A stretch of 64,000 nucleotides of DNA from Multifurca ochricompacta. Its lineage: Eukaryota; Basidiomycota; Agaricomycetes; Russulales; Russulaceae. Below the pieces are notes generated by a model, which worked only from the letters and a program-made list of their open reading frames with translations, searched no databases and was not told where the DNA came from. The DNA lies in contig WTXG01000005.1 in NCBI GenBank assembly GCA_022496185.1, positions 682,001-746,000 of the forward strand, written 5' to 3'. Each line of letters starts with the position of its first letter. The first letter of the stretch is position 1. Both the position numbers and the translations under genes were made by a program. Below are positions 1-11,418 of this stretch, in pieces.

Positions 1-398
1 TACGAGTCATCACCGGTCATGATGGCTTCATCGAGAATAGGCTGATGGCAGACACTACAACTATATGAACAGTTTGAACAGACTGGCTGGCCGTCGGAGA
101 GGAGAAGGAGATTGGTGTCGGCGGTGACCCTGTCGTGACACTTGGCGCACTTGAAGCAGTTGATGTGAAAGAAAGACTGTCTATAGAGTTGAATGAGTAG
201 AAAGAGATTCGAAGCCCAGAGCACGGTCAAGAAATAGTCCAGTACAGAAGGGGAGGAAGAATCTCACCCAAATGCGATAACGATGCCACCATTCTCATCC
301 ATGACTGTCAAGTGACATCCTGGACAAATCTTATTTTCCACGGGAGAGCCAGGATCAGGTAGAGCAGAAGCCCCGGTCGGCGAGTGAGTGTAGGCCAT
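1..398 (-). CDS. LIM-domain protein, probable Rho-GAP (5' part only)
   Basis: Only the first two exons are in the window; the gene runs off the left edge. The start ATG is at 398-396. Exon 1 (398-268) encodes a short N-terminus and the first half of a LIM zinc finger, with CPGCH followed by VMDENGGIV. A GTGAG donor follows at 267. Exon 2 starts at 180 and continues in frame with GQSFFHINCFKCAKC, then VCSNCSYSCSVCHQPILDE, giving the remaining zinc ligands of LIM1 and the start of LIM2. The linker wording (TNLLLLSDGQPVC, ILDEAIMTGDDS) is typical of fungal Rga-type proteins that pair LIM domains with a C-terminal RhoGAP domain. Those act on Cdc42/Rho GTPases in polarity. The GAP domain lies outside, so RhoGAP is inferred from the LIM similarity. 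Other LIM proteins such as paxillin-like ones are less likely. Confidence 0.85.
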
Positions 399-1203
399 TG
401 ATTGTGAAATATTGAGAGATGGGGGAGGAATGGTAGCTAGCATCTGGTGTGAAGGAAGGTATGTATGTATGTATGCGTGTTGTGTGAGCGACGCTGCGGA
501 GTGAGATCCTAGTCGTTACGTGTAGGGTGAATATGAATCCTACTGGAGGGGTAGAGTAGAATATTATATTATTGAGGTTGATTTGATTTTGAAAAATGAA
601 TAATAAAAGGTCGATCGCGTTAACTTGCCTGATGTGAGTGAAGGAAAAGTAAGATGGGTTTGAGGGTGCCGCCGCCTGTTCAAATGTAAGACAGTATATG
701 AGATGAAACTGTTAGCAATTGAGAAGGTGTAGCAGACAAACAGGTTGGCTGGCTCGTCGCTGGGCGGCTGGGGGAAGGGGGAAGGAGGAAGGGGGTGGGG
801 GATGGGATGGGGGATGGGGGATGGGGGTGGGTTCGCAAAGTCCCGTGATATGCGCGTTGGCATCTCGTCGCTCGTCGCCATTTGATATGATATGATATTA
901 CCAACCCTCTTGGTATTGCATCCATCTAAAGACAGATGTGATTGTCCAATTTTATTATAACCATATTTTTTGGCAGCTTTTCCATGTCCACGTCGTTGTC
1001 TGTCGACCCATGATCGTGATCAATGTATGCGGATATCGTCCGCATGCTAAGTTGGCACCCTACTATTAGAATGAAGTTGAAGTACAGAAGCGAGATGCCT
1101 GTGCCTCAAGCAAGTAAAGCTGTAGATGTGTGTGAAAATGACGTTAATGCCGTACTTGCTTGTCATCCTTGTCCGGACGTTCATTTCTCCTCTATTCTGA
1201 AAT
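399..1203. other. Divergent intergenic region, LIM gene / KTI12
   Basis: About 800 bases between two divergent starts. It holds a GTAT tetranucleotide run near 459-475, a very G-rich tract near 769-832, and a short GATAT repeat near 882-898. Open frames here are low-complexity products of these repeats. No gene or RNA is recognised. Confidence 0.6.
769..832 (+). repeat. G-rich tract with potential G-quadruplexes
   Basis: About 64 bases made of many runs of three to five G separated by A, AT or T. The pattern fits several overlapping G3+N1-7 quadruplex motifs on the plus strand. It lies about 370 bases upstream of the LIM gene start and about 370 upstream of KTI12. Folding is inferred from base pattern only. 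Confidence 0.6.
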
Positions 1204-2401
1204 ATGGCCTTGGTCACTTTTACTGGCTACCCTTCTTCAGGAAAAACGCACAGGGCAATCCAACTTAAGGGTCATCTGGATCGCCGTCTAACGGATCCAT
1301 CGTACAGCGGCCCAAAGCTAAAGGTGATCGTCCTGTCTGATGACGCCCTCAATATCGACCGCTCTTCCTACAATGGTACTGTACCTCTCCACGACTCTAG
1401 TTAACTGACCTTCCTTCATCCATGACAATGCCATAGACAGTCTCTTAGAAAGAACCGCGCGCGGTGCTCTCTTTGACGCAATACAGCGGCAAATGGGTCG
1501 CGACACCATCCTCATCATTGATGCCTTGAATTATATAAAAGGGCTTCGTTACCAATTGTACTGTGCTGCTCGAGAGTTCAAACTCAGGGTCTGCACCGTG
1601 GGTGTTCTTGTATCCCCCAAACAATTATACTTCGGGTGCTAGGTGAATGACACTTTTGAAAGTAGGTTTACGTTGTTGCGACTCCAGGACTATGCAGACG
1701 ATGGAACAGCGAACGGTCGGACGGCCGCGGGTATACGACCGAAACGTATGTACTCTTTATTGTGTGCAGGAATAATTTCTGTTAAGATGCTGCACTTGGA
1801 TATTAGGCTTGATAATCTGATTGCACGGTACGAAGAACCATCATCGATGGTTCGCTGGGACTCGCCACTCTTCACCGTACCCTGGTCGGAATCCGATGTC
1901 CCTATTGAGTTGATATGGAAAGCTGTCACGGAGGGCAACGTAAAGCCTCCTAACGTTGGCACCCAAGCTGTGGGTGATTCACTTTATACGATGGATTCGT
2001 CTTTTTTTGTTTTTTTTGTTTTTTTTTTGTTTTTTGGTTGAGGGTTACTCATTCAGCCGAACTCAGGTACTAAAAGCGCCTTCTGATGCGCTGCACACGT
2101 TAGAGCAAGTTTCGACCTTACTTGTGGCGCCATCATGGCTGAGCAAGCGGTGTCTGGCGTTCCTGGTGGGCATGTTACGCTTAACCTGTCTGAGACGCTT
2201 AAGCCGCGAGTGACGCTGCCAGAGCGGAGTTTGACGTTGTCGGAGCTGCAACGAATGAAAAGACAATTTGTGACGGTGCATAAGAAAGCGATCACACTCG
2301 GTACGGTTGAAAAAGGTACGGTCGATTGGAGCGAAGAGAGTGTAGCACATAAATTTATTGAATATCTTGAGAACAACAAATTAATAATAATAAATAAATA
2401 A
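1204..2401 (+). CDS. KTI12: Elongator-associated protein KTI12 (one-base frameshift)
   Basis: P-loop protein that works with Elongator in wobble-uridine tRNA modification. Exons: 1204-1375, 1437-1597, 1666-1745, 1807-1969 and 2067-2401. The N-terminus has the family start MALVTFTGYPSSGKT, with GYPSSGKT as Walker A, then VIVLSDDALN. Exon 2 gives DTILIIDALNYIKGLRYQLY. Exons 3-4 give VYVVATPGLCRRWN and TLDNLIARYEEPSSMVRW, the strongest family signature, then SPLFTVPW and VKPPNVGTQA. Exon 5 carries DALHTLEQ and ends FIEYLENN. The exons total 911 bases, one short of a multiple of three. The frame slips by one near 2124-2132, between LLVA and IMAEQAVSG, with no splice sites to explain it. With one base restored the protein would be about 303 residues, normal for the family. 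The fourth intron carries a long T-rich run (2000-2037). Confidence 0.93.
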
Positions 2402-2892
2402 TCGAATTCGATCATTTCGGGGCGTTCGGGACCAAATAGGAATTGGAACTGGAATAGGCACCGTTGGTGTAACACCACCACCACAAACCACAACCACCAC
2501 CACCACCACCACAACCACTACCACTACTACCACTACCATTACCACTACCACAACAACAAAAACAACAACATCAACCACAACAACAATAACAACAACGAGG
2601 ACGAGGACGACCCCTTCTCGCCCGAGTTCATATATCACACCCGACCACCCACGGATCCATTACCCGTAACCATACTCGCACTACCCATCTCTCAACCATC
2701 AACCAAATCAACTGGGGTTTTTTTAAGCCAGCCACCCACGCGCATACACTCTCACACACGCACATACACACACATATATACACGCCTATATTCTCTTGTT
2801 TCGTTTATCTCTTTCCAACAATCCAACAATCCACATCCATTTGTTGTACTTTTATCTCATCTGTCAAATCTCATTTTCACGATACTCCCTTT
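2402..2892. repeat. KTI12-ELL spacer with trinucleotide microsatellites
   Basis: The spacer between two tandem plus-strand genes. From about 2473 to 2612 it is dominated by CCA, CTA, CAA and GGA trinucleotide repeats, then CA dinucleotides near 2745-2780. The long Val/Gly-rich frames on the minus strand are repeat translations, not genes. The right end should contain the ELL promoter. Confidence 0.7.
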
Positions 2893-5674
2893 ATGCCTCT
2901 TCCCATCGCCATCAATGGCACAATCTCTCTTCAGGGTTCTGCTCGCCAGGGAGACGCTCCACAACCGCTATCAAAGCGCGCCATGATCATTCGCATGTCC
3001 GAAGAAACCTTGGACGCCCTCGCCGCTTATCCCGCTCATCCTCCGCTTCAATTCGAGTTCGGAGATGCTCCCGTACGACCTATACCAACTCTCTCAGTCT
3101 TATTGTATACAACTCATCCACTTTACACTTTCATTCGCACCCGCAGGGTATCCATATCGGATCTACTTTCTTCCCTATGGGAGGGGTACAAGAGTCCACC
3201 CCTCATGAACTTTACCTTCGCTCTGCTCTAGCCTCCAAGATTAATGCACCACTTAAACTTTATGCCGACATAGCCGGCAAATACACAGTCGAGCGTGAAC
3301 TCAACGGGAAAGCTGAATCGAAAGTTCACCAGTCCACCGCTGATGCCCAAAAGTCCAAGTCTGGTGGTCGTATAGTCGTACTTAAGACACCCTTAACGCT
3401 CGCCTCCGCCTCCAAGGCAAAGGCCTCCAACCCTTCAAAGAAGCGCAAGTCTGCGGTGTCCGCTCCGATAGCCGCTACTGTCCGACTTGTGCCTCATGTC
3501 ATCCGGGCCAAAAATGAAGGCTCATCCGTTCCACATGGGCAATCGCCCCCGCCTGCACCTCCAACATCTCAATCTGGCCCTGTCTCCTCAGTGATGCGTG
3601 CTCAAATGATTCACCTTCTTGCCAAAGGCTCTCGTACCAAAGAGGATGTATTGACACAAATCGGCGGTCCGGATGCCTCGGACTCGTTGCGTGTGCAATT
3701 GAATGAACTTCTCGTAACGGTACGTACGCTTTCTAGGCACTTTGTAACCATCCTCCCCTTGATTTGGAGACAATCTCCTAGATTGCCGAGAGAGAAAGAC
3801 CAAATTCAAAGACCGTGGTCCCCGGTCAGGCTCCCTTGTACGCTCTCCTTCCTGAATCCTGGAAAGAAGTCCGTCCATACGAATTTACGGGCCTGAGCGA
3901 TGAGGAGCGCCGCAAGATGTGGCTACAGGCGCGGCAAGCCCTCTACACCCTCGGTATTCCCGAAAGTGATACTGCCTGGGATTATGTCCGCACGCGACCT
4001 GGTTCAGCCGCAACTGGTACCTCGAAGGGAGGGGCAGGGTCTAAACGCACTGCCGGAATCGTCGGTGCAGAGCGAAAGAAAGCCGCTGGAGGCACGTCTA
4101 AAGTCCCTGTAGAGGCAAAAGATGAAGGGATTCGTCCGCAGTCGCTGGCAGCCAGAGGACGTGAGGACCCGGGACCGATGCCACGACCCGTTAAGGCCAC
4201 CCCCAAGCGTGAGGAGGAGGATGTGCCATCTGCCTCACGGCGCCTCCCTGGCACGTCCGGTCCAAAAAATGCGGCGCGGGAATCCGTGCCGTCGCAATCA
4301 CAGGCGCAAGGCCTGCCCAAGAAAGCCGGCCTCACAGATGCACGCTCAAAGCGTGATGGATCGTCGAAGGCTAATGGACGCCCGGGTGCTGCCACGCCTA
4401 TTCAACCATCATCTTCTCGTGAGCGAGAACAGGAAAGAGAGAAACCCAAGTATGTCCCAAAAAAACAGAGGGAAGATGAGAGCGACTTCGATCGCGAGAA
4501 AGTGAAGGCAACACCCGCATCTAGAGTGAAGAGGCGCAAGGACGACGCGAGCGACTTGGAGAGTTTGCGAGACTGGGATGGTACCGACGCCGCCAGGAAG
4601 GCAGGCATGAAAAGAAGGAAAGTACGTGAAGACCATGACGATAAAGACAGGGCCAGTGGCACTGGAAATGTTGCCAAGCGAAGAAAAGTTCATGATGAAG
4701 ACGGGCCATACAAACCCGGCGGCGGCGGTAGTGGAACTTCGAAATCGCGGGAACGGGAACGAGATCGGGACAGGGAATCAGACCGTGGGCGCGACAAGCC
4801 AAGAGATCGTGACCCCTTGCTCGTGCCTAAGCGGCCGCGGGATAGCGACCGGGGCAGCCCTGAGCCTTCACCCATGCCACGGAAGTCTGTTGTCCGCGAG
4901 CGCGACCGAGAGCGCGATTCTTGGAAGCGCGAACGCGAGCCAGACCGAAGTCCATCACCTCCCAGGCGTATCAAACACGAACCTTCCCCAGCACCTCCTA
5001 ACTCTCACCAACGTCAATACTCACCACCACCCCGGGTATCAACTAAGCGCACAGACTCTCCACAGCGAGACTCGGTAAAGCGAGAAGCCTCACCTCGACC
5101 ACGCGGGCATTCGAGACGTGATGACTCGCCCCCTCCATCTCGCAATCCCAGGCATAATTCGCCTCCCCATCCCCCAGCACGTCTAAGGGACCGTGACAGG
5201 GATCACGAATCGACTATCAATGGGGTCTCAACGACGCGACGACGACGTAGCCCTATATACACGTCGTCAGAAGACGAGCACCATAATCAACCCGTTCGTC
5301 GGAATGCGCCATCCTCAGTCACTAGCAGCTCCTCTTCGCGCGAACCCGCACGTATGCCAGCTTACGCATCTCACCCACTTCCGCCTACAACACCGTACCC
5401 GAAAGACCGAGAAGCGCTTCAAGCACGCTACCGTAAGGGTTATCGGAACTACATCGCGGTGTACCACCAGTGGTCAGAGGAGCGAGCAAAGATTGAGGAT
5501 GCGCTCGCAGATCTCGGGCGCGAGGGCAGCGTGTACAGCGATGGGGATGTTGAGATGATGGATGAAGAGGGACTACATGAGCTGGCCAATCGATACGCTG
5601 CGTGGACTAGAGAGCTTGAGGGTATTAGGAATGCTTACTCCGCGGTAATGGAACGGATGGACATCGCTGTGTGA
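2893..5674 (+). CDS. RNA polymerase II elongation factor ELL
   Basis: Transcription elongation factor acting on paused Pol II in the nucleus. Three exons: 2893-3072, 3147-3719 and 3782-5674, all phase 0, giving about 881 residues. The N-terminal ELL domain starts MPLPIAINGTISLQG, continues through FEFGDAP and GIHIGSTFFPMG, and ends near APLYALLPESWKEVRPYEF with the winged-helix-like segment. The middle, about residues 320-780, is a long basic, Ser/Arg/Asp-rich disordered region with many RERDRDRE runs. The C-terminus, about residues 780-881, is the occludin/ELL homology domain: EALQARYRKGYRNYIAVYHQW, then LHELANRYAAWTRELEGIRNAY. Having both domains at the right ends makes the call firm. It is long for a fungal ELL because of the linker. 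It lies downstream of KTI12 in the same direction. Confidence 0.93.
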
Positions 5675-5982
5675 TTTGGTTCTGTGGCGGCGTTGGGCGA
5701 CATGGTTAGACCGCGGTTTTTGGACGATATTTTAACTTCTTTTTTTGTTTTGTTTCGGTTTGTGGAATGGATTTGTGGATAAGCTCGATATCAATTAACA
5801 AATGGTTTGTGAAGCGAAGCGATGAGGCGACGCGACACATATCAATATTATCACGGTCGTGGAATTGGAACAAGCCATTCATTGTATTCCGCGCGCCACG
5901 GCGTCTACGAGGAGTACGAGAGTACAAAAGGGCAGCAACCATCTTAACATTCCTCTCCAGCACCATCAACATATATATATCT

Positions 5983-6288
5983 ATGTTCTTCTCCCTCACC
6001 CGTATCTTCCGTCGCTCTTTTATGACTGGACCATCACGCAAGGGCCGGCACGAGCTGGTCTCGGAGGCACATATTGCCTATGTCGAATCACACCGGCAGA
6101 GCATGCACGACATATACCTTTCATCAACCACCTCTTCCTCGTCCTTCTCGACATCCTTATCATCACCATCGTTGGATAGCTACGATAGCTCCAACAGTAG
6201 CGTGGAAGAATTGCTATTCGAGAGCTTGTGTCACGAGTTGCGGAGAGTTGAAGAATCAGTGTCCCGCCATCTCAATGCTCACGAGTAG
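5983..6288 (+). CDS. Small unrecognised protein
   Basis: An uninterrupted frame of about 101 residues starting at the ATG at 5983. The frame is open further upstream, but that stretch looks like non-coding sequence. The product begins MFFSLTRIFRRSFMTGPSRKGRHELV, is basic at the N-terminus, then has a Ser-rich middle (YLSSTTSSSSFSTS) and an acidic helical end (VEELLFESLCHELRRVEESV). I recognise no family and assign no function. It lies about 300 bases beyond the ELL stop. It may be a real small fungal gene; expression evidence would be needed. Confidence 0.4.
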   Translation: MFFSLTRIFRRSFMTGPSRKGRHELVSEAHIAYVESHRQSMHDIYLSSTTSSSSFSTSLSSPSLDSYDSSNSSVEELLFESLCHELRRVEESVSRHLNAHE

Positions 6289-6821
6289 TTCTACTAGCCT
6301 CCAAACACCGCGGGCCCATCCAGTTCCTGCACGTTTGAAAAGCAGTAATTGTTGCCGTGGCTGGTAGATCTAGGGAACCTGAATCGCAAACGTAGTTGAT
6401 CATGAGGCATGAGATGAAGCCGATTGAGGGGCGCTACTTTTCTTTTATTGTTAATACTACAATAACATTATGTAATAATAATAACAATAAGTAATTATAG
6501 AGTCGAGTAGAGCAAATGACTGGGCTCGGATCTTTGATGAGCACAGGGGCTAAACTCCTTTAGCGTATCCGCCTAGTTATCAAGTCTATTCTTCTCAACT
6601 GCCTATAGGACAGTCGTTGACGCTGTCATGTACCTAGCCGATAAAGCGAGTAGCTTTTATATAAACGTTGTTCTCTGCGGGGGCAACAACACCGCCAAAA
6701 AAAGCAATGAAAGAATGACATTCAGTGGGGTATCAGAGGAAAATGAGCGCGAGGCTGTAGCTACAGCCATGTGAGTAGAAAGAATGGTAGTGTCTTCGTA
6801 AGAGTGAGTGAGAACTTCGTA
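6289..6821. other. Intergenic, AT-rich
   Basis: About 530 bases between the small unknown gene and the 3' end of sedolisin 1, with an AT-rich ATAATAAT-type patch near 6470-6500. No coding signal or RNA is recognised. Termination signals for sedolisin 1 are expected at its right edge. Confidence 0.5.
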
Positions 6822-9565
6822 TCAAGGTAAGAGCAAAAACTCTGCAAGCAAGAACTTCGTGTTGGGTGTACCAACCCCTGCGATTAAAATCAGAAAGGGA
6901 AGTGGCAATATCATAAACGGAGAAGTGACTTACCCGTTACAGGGTCCCAGCCCTTAGTACTAGACAATGCCACAGGTTGAGATCCCTTTCCAGGGCAGAG
7001 ACAAAGACAAAAAATGTACTCACGAGCTAAAGCCAGGGGTACCTAAGTGTTATGATGCGATATTTAAAAGTCAATCTCCCAAAAAAAGGTACTTAACATA
7101 TCAACTCACCGCAGCCTTGGTTGCCTCCACTCGTGATGTCGTTGAAAGCCCAAGAAAACCATGGACTATAGATCTACACAGAACGTTACAACACCAAGTA
7201 CAGAATCCGACGCATACTTACCACATGATTGATGAATCCTAGGGTGGGACATAAGGGATGAGTACATAAACAGCTCGAAATCGAAACCTTATTATCACTT
7301 ACCCAGAGGCCTTTTGCCGATGGCAAGACGTGCGTCATTGATTAGCGTAATGATGGAGCCAACAACGGGCGCCGACGCGGACGTTCCAAAAACAAGCGAG
7401 AATCCTCCCTCGAGTGCAACGACATAGTTGGCGCTGTTAAACTAAATCAACTGTGCGACGGCGGGATAAAATTGCACAAGTCATACCCGTTAGCAGACAG
7501 ATCAGGATAGGCGCGGACCTGGTAGGTGCATCAGGGCGAATTCTATCTACGCTGTGGGCTCACACCTACCGTTCCAGAGTTGTTGTATTGCTCTGCGGTG
7601 TAGGGAGGGGGGTAGTTCTTCAAGTAACTCTTGACTGCATCTTTCTGATAGGATGGCATAGGGAATATATTACTGAAGCCACCACCACTGTAGATGACTT
7701 GCTCGCATGCGCTTTCGGGATCATTCACAGTCGAATTCGGGTTGATCTGCGTTGCTCCAACAGCAGTAACGAAGGGACAAGTTGCCGGGAAGTCAGGGCT
7801 GAACTTTTTGCCACCGTCAACGGGTTGACCTACTCGGCGTGTAAGAGAATGCAACTTGGGGCACAACTGCTGCCATACTTACCGTTATTGTCGAGGCACA
7901 CGCCGCCATATCCAGCCACGCCATAATCACCTGAGCTGTACAAAACAGTCGAGCCCATCAAGCCAAGCTTGCCGTATTCAATGCACTGGCGGGTAGCATA
8001 TGCAACTGTCGCACTGGATTCATCCTGACCGTACGAGATAGAGACAACGTTCGGCGGTTTGATAATACCACACGACTCCGATTCTGTGGGATACCATGAG
8101 AACGATAATTAGAGTGTCTTGGTGTGGATATACCGTTGAAACCTCCTGGGGCAGGATCAGGATAAATGCCATCCTGAAATTGCGAGGTGAGTGACGAGAA
8201 CAATTTTGGAACAGAAACTAGCAGCCACCTGATTAGGGACGTCTCCTCCTTGGAACGTGCAGAACGACTTATCCACAGCGTCTAACCAGTTATCGAACCC
8301 AGCTCCTACAGGTCAATGAATGACGTTAGCGGAAGCTCAACATCGCGTTTTCCAAGCCCAAACCTTGGACAAGATCCCCAGTTTGCAATAAGGTGACAGG
8401 CGTGGGATTTGTCAATGCCATCGCGTATTCTAGGTCGAGATTGCTTTCTCCATTGAAATCAAATGACTGGTTCTGCGTCTGAACAATGCCTGCACACACA
8501 AAAGTCAACCCGTCGTAACGATCCAAGACGTCCTAAGACCGTTTTACCTCCGTCAATAGAGACAAGCGCGGGCCTTGTCCCTATTTGAGACTTGGAGAAG
8601 TTGCTATGTGTCTAAATTAGAATCAGGTGATAGAATCGAAATGAACGATGCGAACGTGAAGAACAAATCTAAATCGCTTGCGAGATAAGCCTGTGGAGTG
8701 AACTCGACTGAACGGGGTCAAAACGAAGCTACTGAGCCTGCCAAGAAAAATCACACCTATCCCGTACGAGTTCAAGTGGGGAACTATGGGCTCATACTCG
8801 ATAGAGTACAAGGCACGCAGGCATTCCGGGGTGATGAATTTATCACACGTTGCTAGAGACAAGGCATCAGCTACTTGAGCGCCATTGGTTTTGGGGCCAT
8901 TATAAGAAGACGGGGCGCCGAGTTTGTTGGTAGAGCGCTTGAGGCTGAGAGCTGGATCATCGGGAACGCGGTGGACAAAATGCACCGTCGGTTTAATTAG
9001 TTCTACGTGCTCGCGGACGTGGTCCGGCAGTGAGTAAGACTCGCAGCCTATGATCAATATAAGTTAGGGATGACATATGCAGGTTACACATAGCGCGGTA
9101 CGAACCTATCTGTTCGTGGCCTGAAGGGTGCGTGTAAACGTGATACTCGGTGTCCAGAAGAGATTCAGCCTCAGAAGCAGTCATGGCGATGTCAATCCAA
9201 CTCTTGCTGGGTGAGACGCGGATCCGGTCGGGGTGGAAACCCGTGTCGATCAGCCAACGCTTGACCGTGGAGATAGTGGCCTGACTGGGGGAGAAGTACT
9301 CGACGACCTTCTCTGGGGACCAGTGTTGCCCGTACGTGGGTGACTCGGGATGTGAGATGGACGTGAGTATCTCCTCAAGCTCGTGCGTGTTTTCTTGTCG
9401 TATGCCAACGCGGAGAGGGAGAATCTTGTGAGCCTCCAGTCGACGCGTCTTGGTCCATGCGACGGGCTCGGCAGCGCGCCTCTCATGAACGACATAGTTG
9501 GCGCGAGGAGAAGGAGCGGCAAACGCCAAGGCGCAGATGGCCAATACCTGAAGGAGAAGGCGCAT
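6822..9565 (-). CDS. Secreted sedolisin 1 (S53 tripeptidyl-peptidase-like)
   Basis: Secreted acidic serine-carboxyl peptidase. It starts at 9565 with a signal peptide, MRLLLQVLAICALAFAAP. The prodomain follows, with LRVGIRQENTHELEEIL, SHPESPTYGQHWSPEKVVEYF and LLDTEYHVYTHPSG. About ten short introns interrupt the gene. The catalytic domain shows FNGESNLDLEYAMAL, carrying the Glu and Asp of the triad, then ISYGQDE and SSGDYGVAGYGG with the oxyanion Asp, SGGGFSNIFPMPSYQ, and FGTSASAPVVGSIITLIND with the catalytic Ser. The tail has FNDITSGGNQGCGTPGFSSTKG, split over exons, then WDPVTG and GVGTPNTKF, with the stop at 6822. All triad residues are present and every intron I followed is GT-AG, so the gene looks functional. 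Sedolisin 2 at 60.8-63.5 kb is a paralogue with the same domain order and orientation. Secretion and acid activity are inferred from the family. Confidence 0.93.
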
Positions 9566-10162
9566 GGAGGGTAAGAAAGCAGAGCTCCTGCCCCGAACCG
9601 AAGAGCATAGTGACGGTGTTTATGTAGGTACGATGTACGAATCGTATGCCTCTCGATCGTTGTTGTGAGGCTAGTAACGATCGAAGAGTATCATGGCCAC
9701 GACTTTCCTAAAGACGACTAGTGAGATGATAGCGCCATGTGGGCCATGCGGTTATCGTAATGCACATGCGCGCTCGCGTTCATCACGCATGGATCATCCA
9801 CCCACTTACCGCCGCCCGCTTAATAGTGAACCGCCGGTCACCGCACCCCCGACACTTCTCTGAGTCGGGTCGTCCCTAGATACCATGAGGATCTCAACTT
9901 GGACTTGGTTTCTGTCTTATAGTCATAGTATAGTTCTTTACCTTTACCTCCACAACCCGCTCCCGCTGCTCTTCTAGATGGATGTGGCTGTCTGGCTGTT
10001 TGCGAATTTTTGCAAATCAGAACAATAATCTAAAATGTGGTCACTATCCGCTTGGTTCACCACGAAAAGGCCACAAACAATCCGTCCGATACAAATAAAA
10101 GTCTGTGGACACATTATTTCTTGTCCACCAACGATATTCCTTGCTCTGCTTATTCTTCACCG
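9566..10162. other. Divergent intergenic region
   Basis: About 600 bases between the starts of sedolisin 1 and the Ser-rich unknown gene. It should contain both promoters. No repeat, RNA or further gene is recognised. Confidence 0.5.
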
Positions 10163-11418
10163 ATGTCTTCTTCGTCGTCGGAAATGCTACTACAGCCTGA
10201 CCACTTGAGCGAATTCAGCGACTCAGTGGCTAACATTGTCGCCTCCCTTCTGCAGGAACAACTTGCGCCCATCCTCGAAACCCTTCAAGGGCACGCAAGA
10301 CTACTAGATTGTCACACTGCCCTTCTTAACCATAGTACAGTCATAAATCGTTACAATGTTGGCAAGCTCGACGATCTACGCGATCTTCAGACTAGCGTAA
10401 AGTGAGTCGTTGTGCTTCTTCGATTATGCTTCATACTCAGCCTCAATCTTATAGTTACAAGCTACAATTCCACATTGACCCTGAGAATAGACAATACCCC
10501 ACATACCGTTTTCAGAGAGATGCTGAAGACGTTCGAAGAACTGCAACTGTCACAGATATTGCGTCATCCACTTCGAAGGGCGACCCTTACCTCTTAGGAC
10601 GCGACTCGGGCGCGTCATGCGAGCCATCATCAGACTTGACGGGTTCCCGTAGCGGCTCATCTACGATGAGTGCGTCTAAACCGTCAACTGGTCAATCCAC
10701 GCCAGCTACGGAACCCACAAACAACCCTCCATTGCCTTCTCCACAGGCAGTGAGAGGTGACCACTCCGCACGGGGCTTGCGGCGCGAACGTCCCCATGAC
10801 GAAGTGCCCGACCAGATGTGGAATTCATCGCACGAGATCGTTCTTTCTGCGCCTCTACCTGCGCCTGCACCCGCGCTTCCATATATCCCACCACCAGATG
10901 ACAATACGGCCATGCACGGCGACACGGAAGACGCAAACACCAAACGCCAGTCCCTCACACAATCCGTCCCCCGTAACACTTCCTCGAGGGCATCCTTGCG
11001 TATTTCGGCAAAAAAAAAGAGCACTCCCCACAATCTACGTCCAATATTCTCACCTTTAGCCACTGGTGCGACTGATCCTGACCGTCTCCGCGGTGATAGC
11101 GCAAGGGCCAGTTCATCTACGCAGCTGAGCGACAAGGCAGCCGGGAAGAAACGGAAGAGCGATGACGACGGGCCGGAACAAGACCAACCAACGACCTCGT
11201 CAGGAACAGACTCTGGTTCCTATTCAAAATGCGATGAGCCGGAGCATAAGCGTATGAAGAAGGACACGAGGATATCCACTGAGCGGTTACCCATTCCAGA
11301 GAGTCTCCTCACGCTGACACGAATGAATCTTTTCGGCGAGCCGTCGTTTGAAGAGCGTCGATACGAGGTTGAACAATTAAGACACATGAAGAAGCTCTTT
11401 CGTGGGCCCTCTACTTAG
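10163..11418 (+). CDS. Unrecognised Ser/Pro-rich, probably nuclear protein
   Basis: Two exons, 10163-10401 and 10518-11418, joined in phase 2 with a GTGAGT donor and a CAGAG acceptor. The product is about 379 residues. The N-terminal 80 residues are helical (FSDSVANIVASLLQEQLAPI, LETLQGHARLLD) and could form a short coiled coil. The rest is Ser/Thr/Pro-rich and probably disordered. It has a basic KKKS patch, a likely nuclear signal AAGKKRKSDDD, and EPEHKRMKKDTR. The end, LPIPESLLTLTRMNLFGEP then FEERRYEVEQLRHMKKLF, is more ordered. I recognise no family. Nuclear location is inferred from the lysine clusters. Confidence 0.6.

Noticed and set aside
2381..2638. Val-rich open frame on the minus strand
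   Set aside because: It is the translation of trinucleotide repeats and has no protein-like sequence outside them.
7453..7926. 157-codon plus-strand frame
   Set aside because: It lies antisense to the catalytic exons of sedolisin 1 and is a shadow of that gene.
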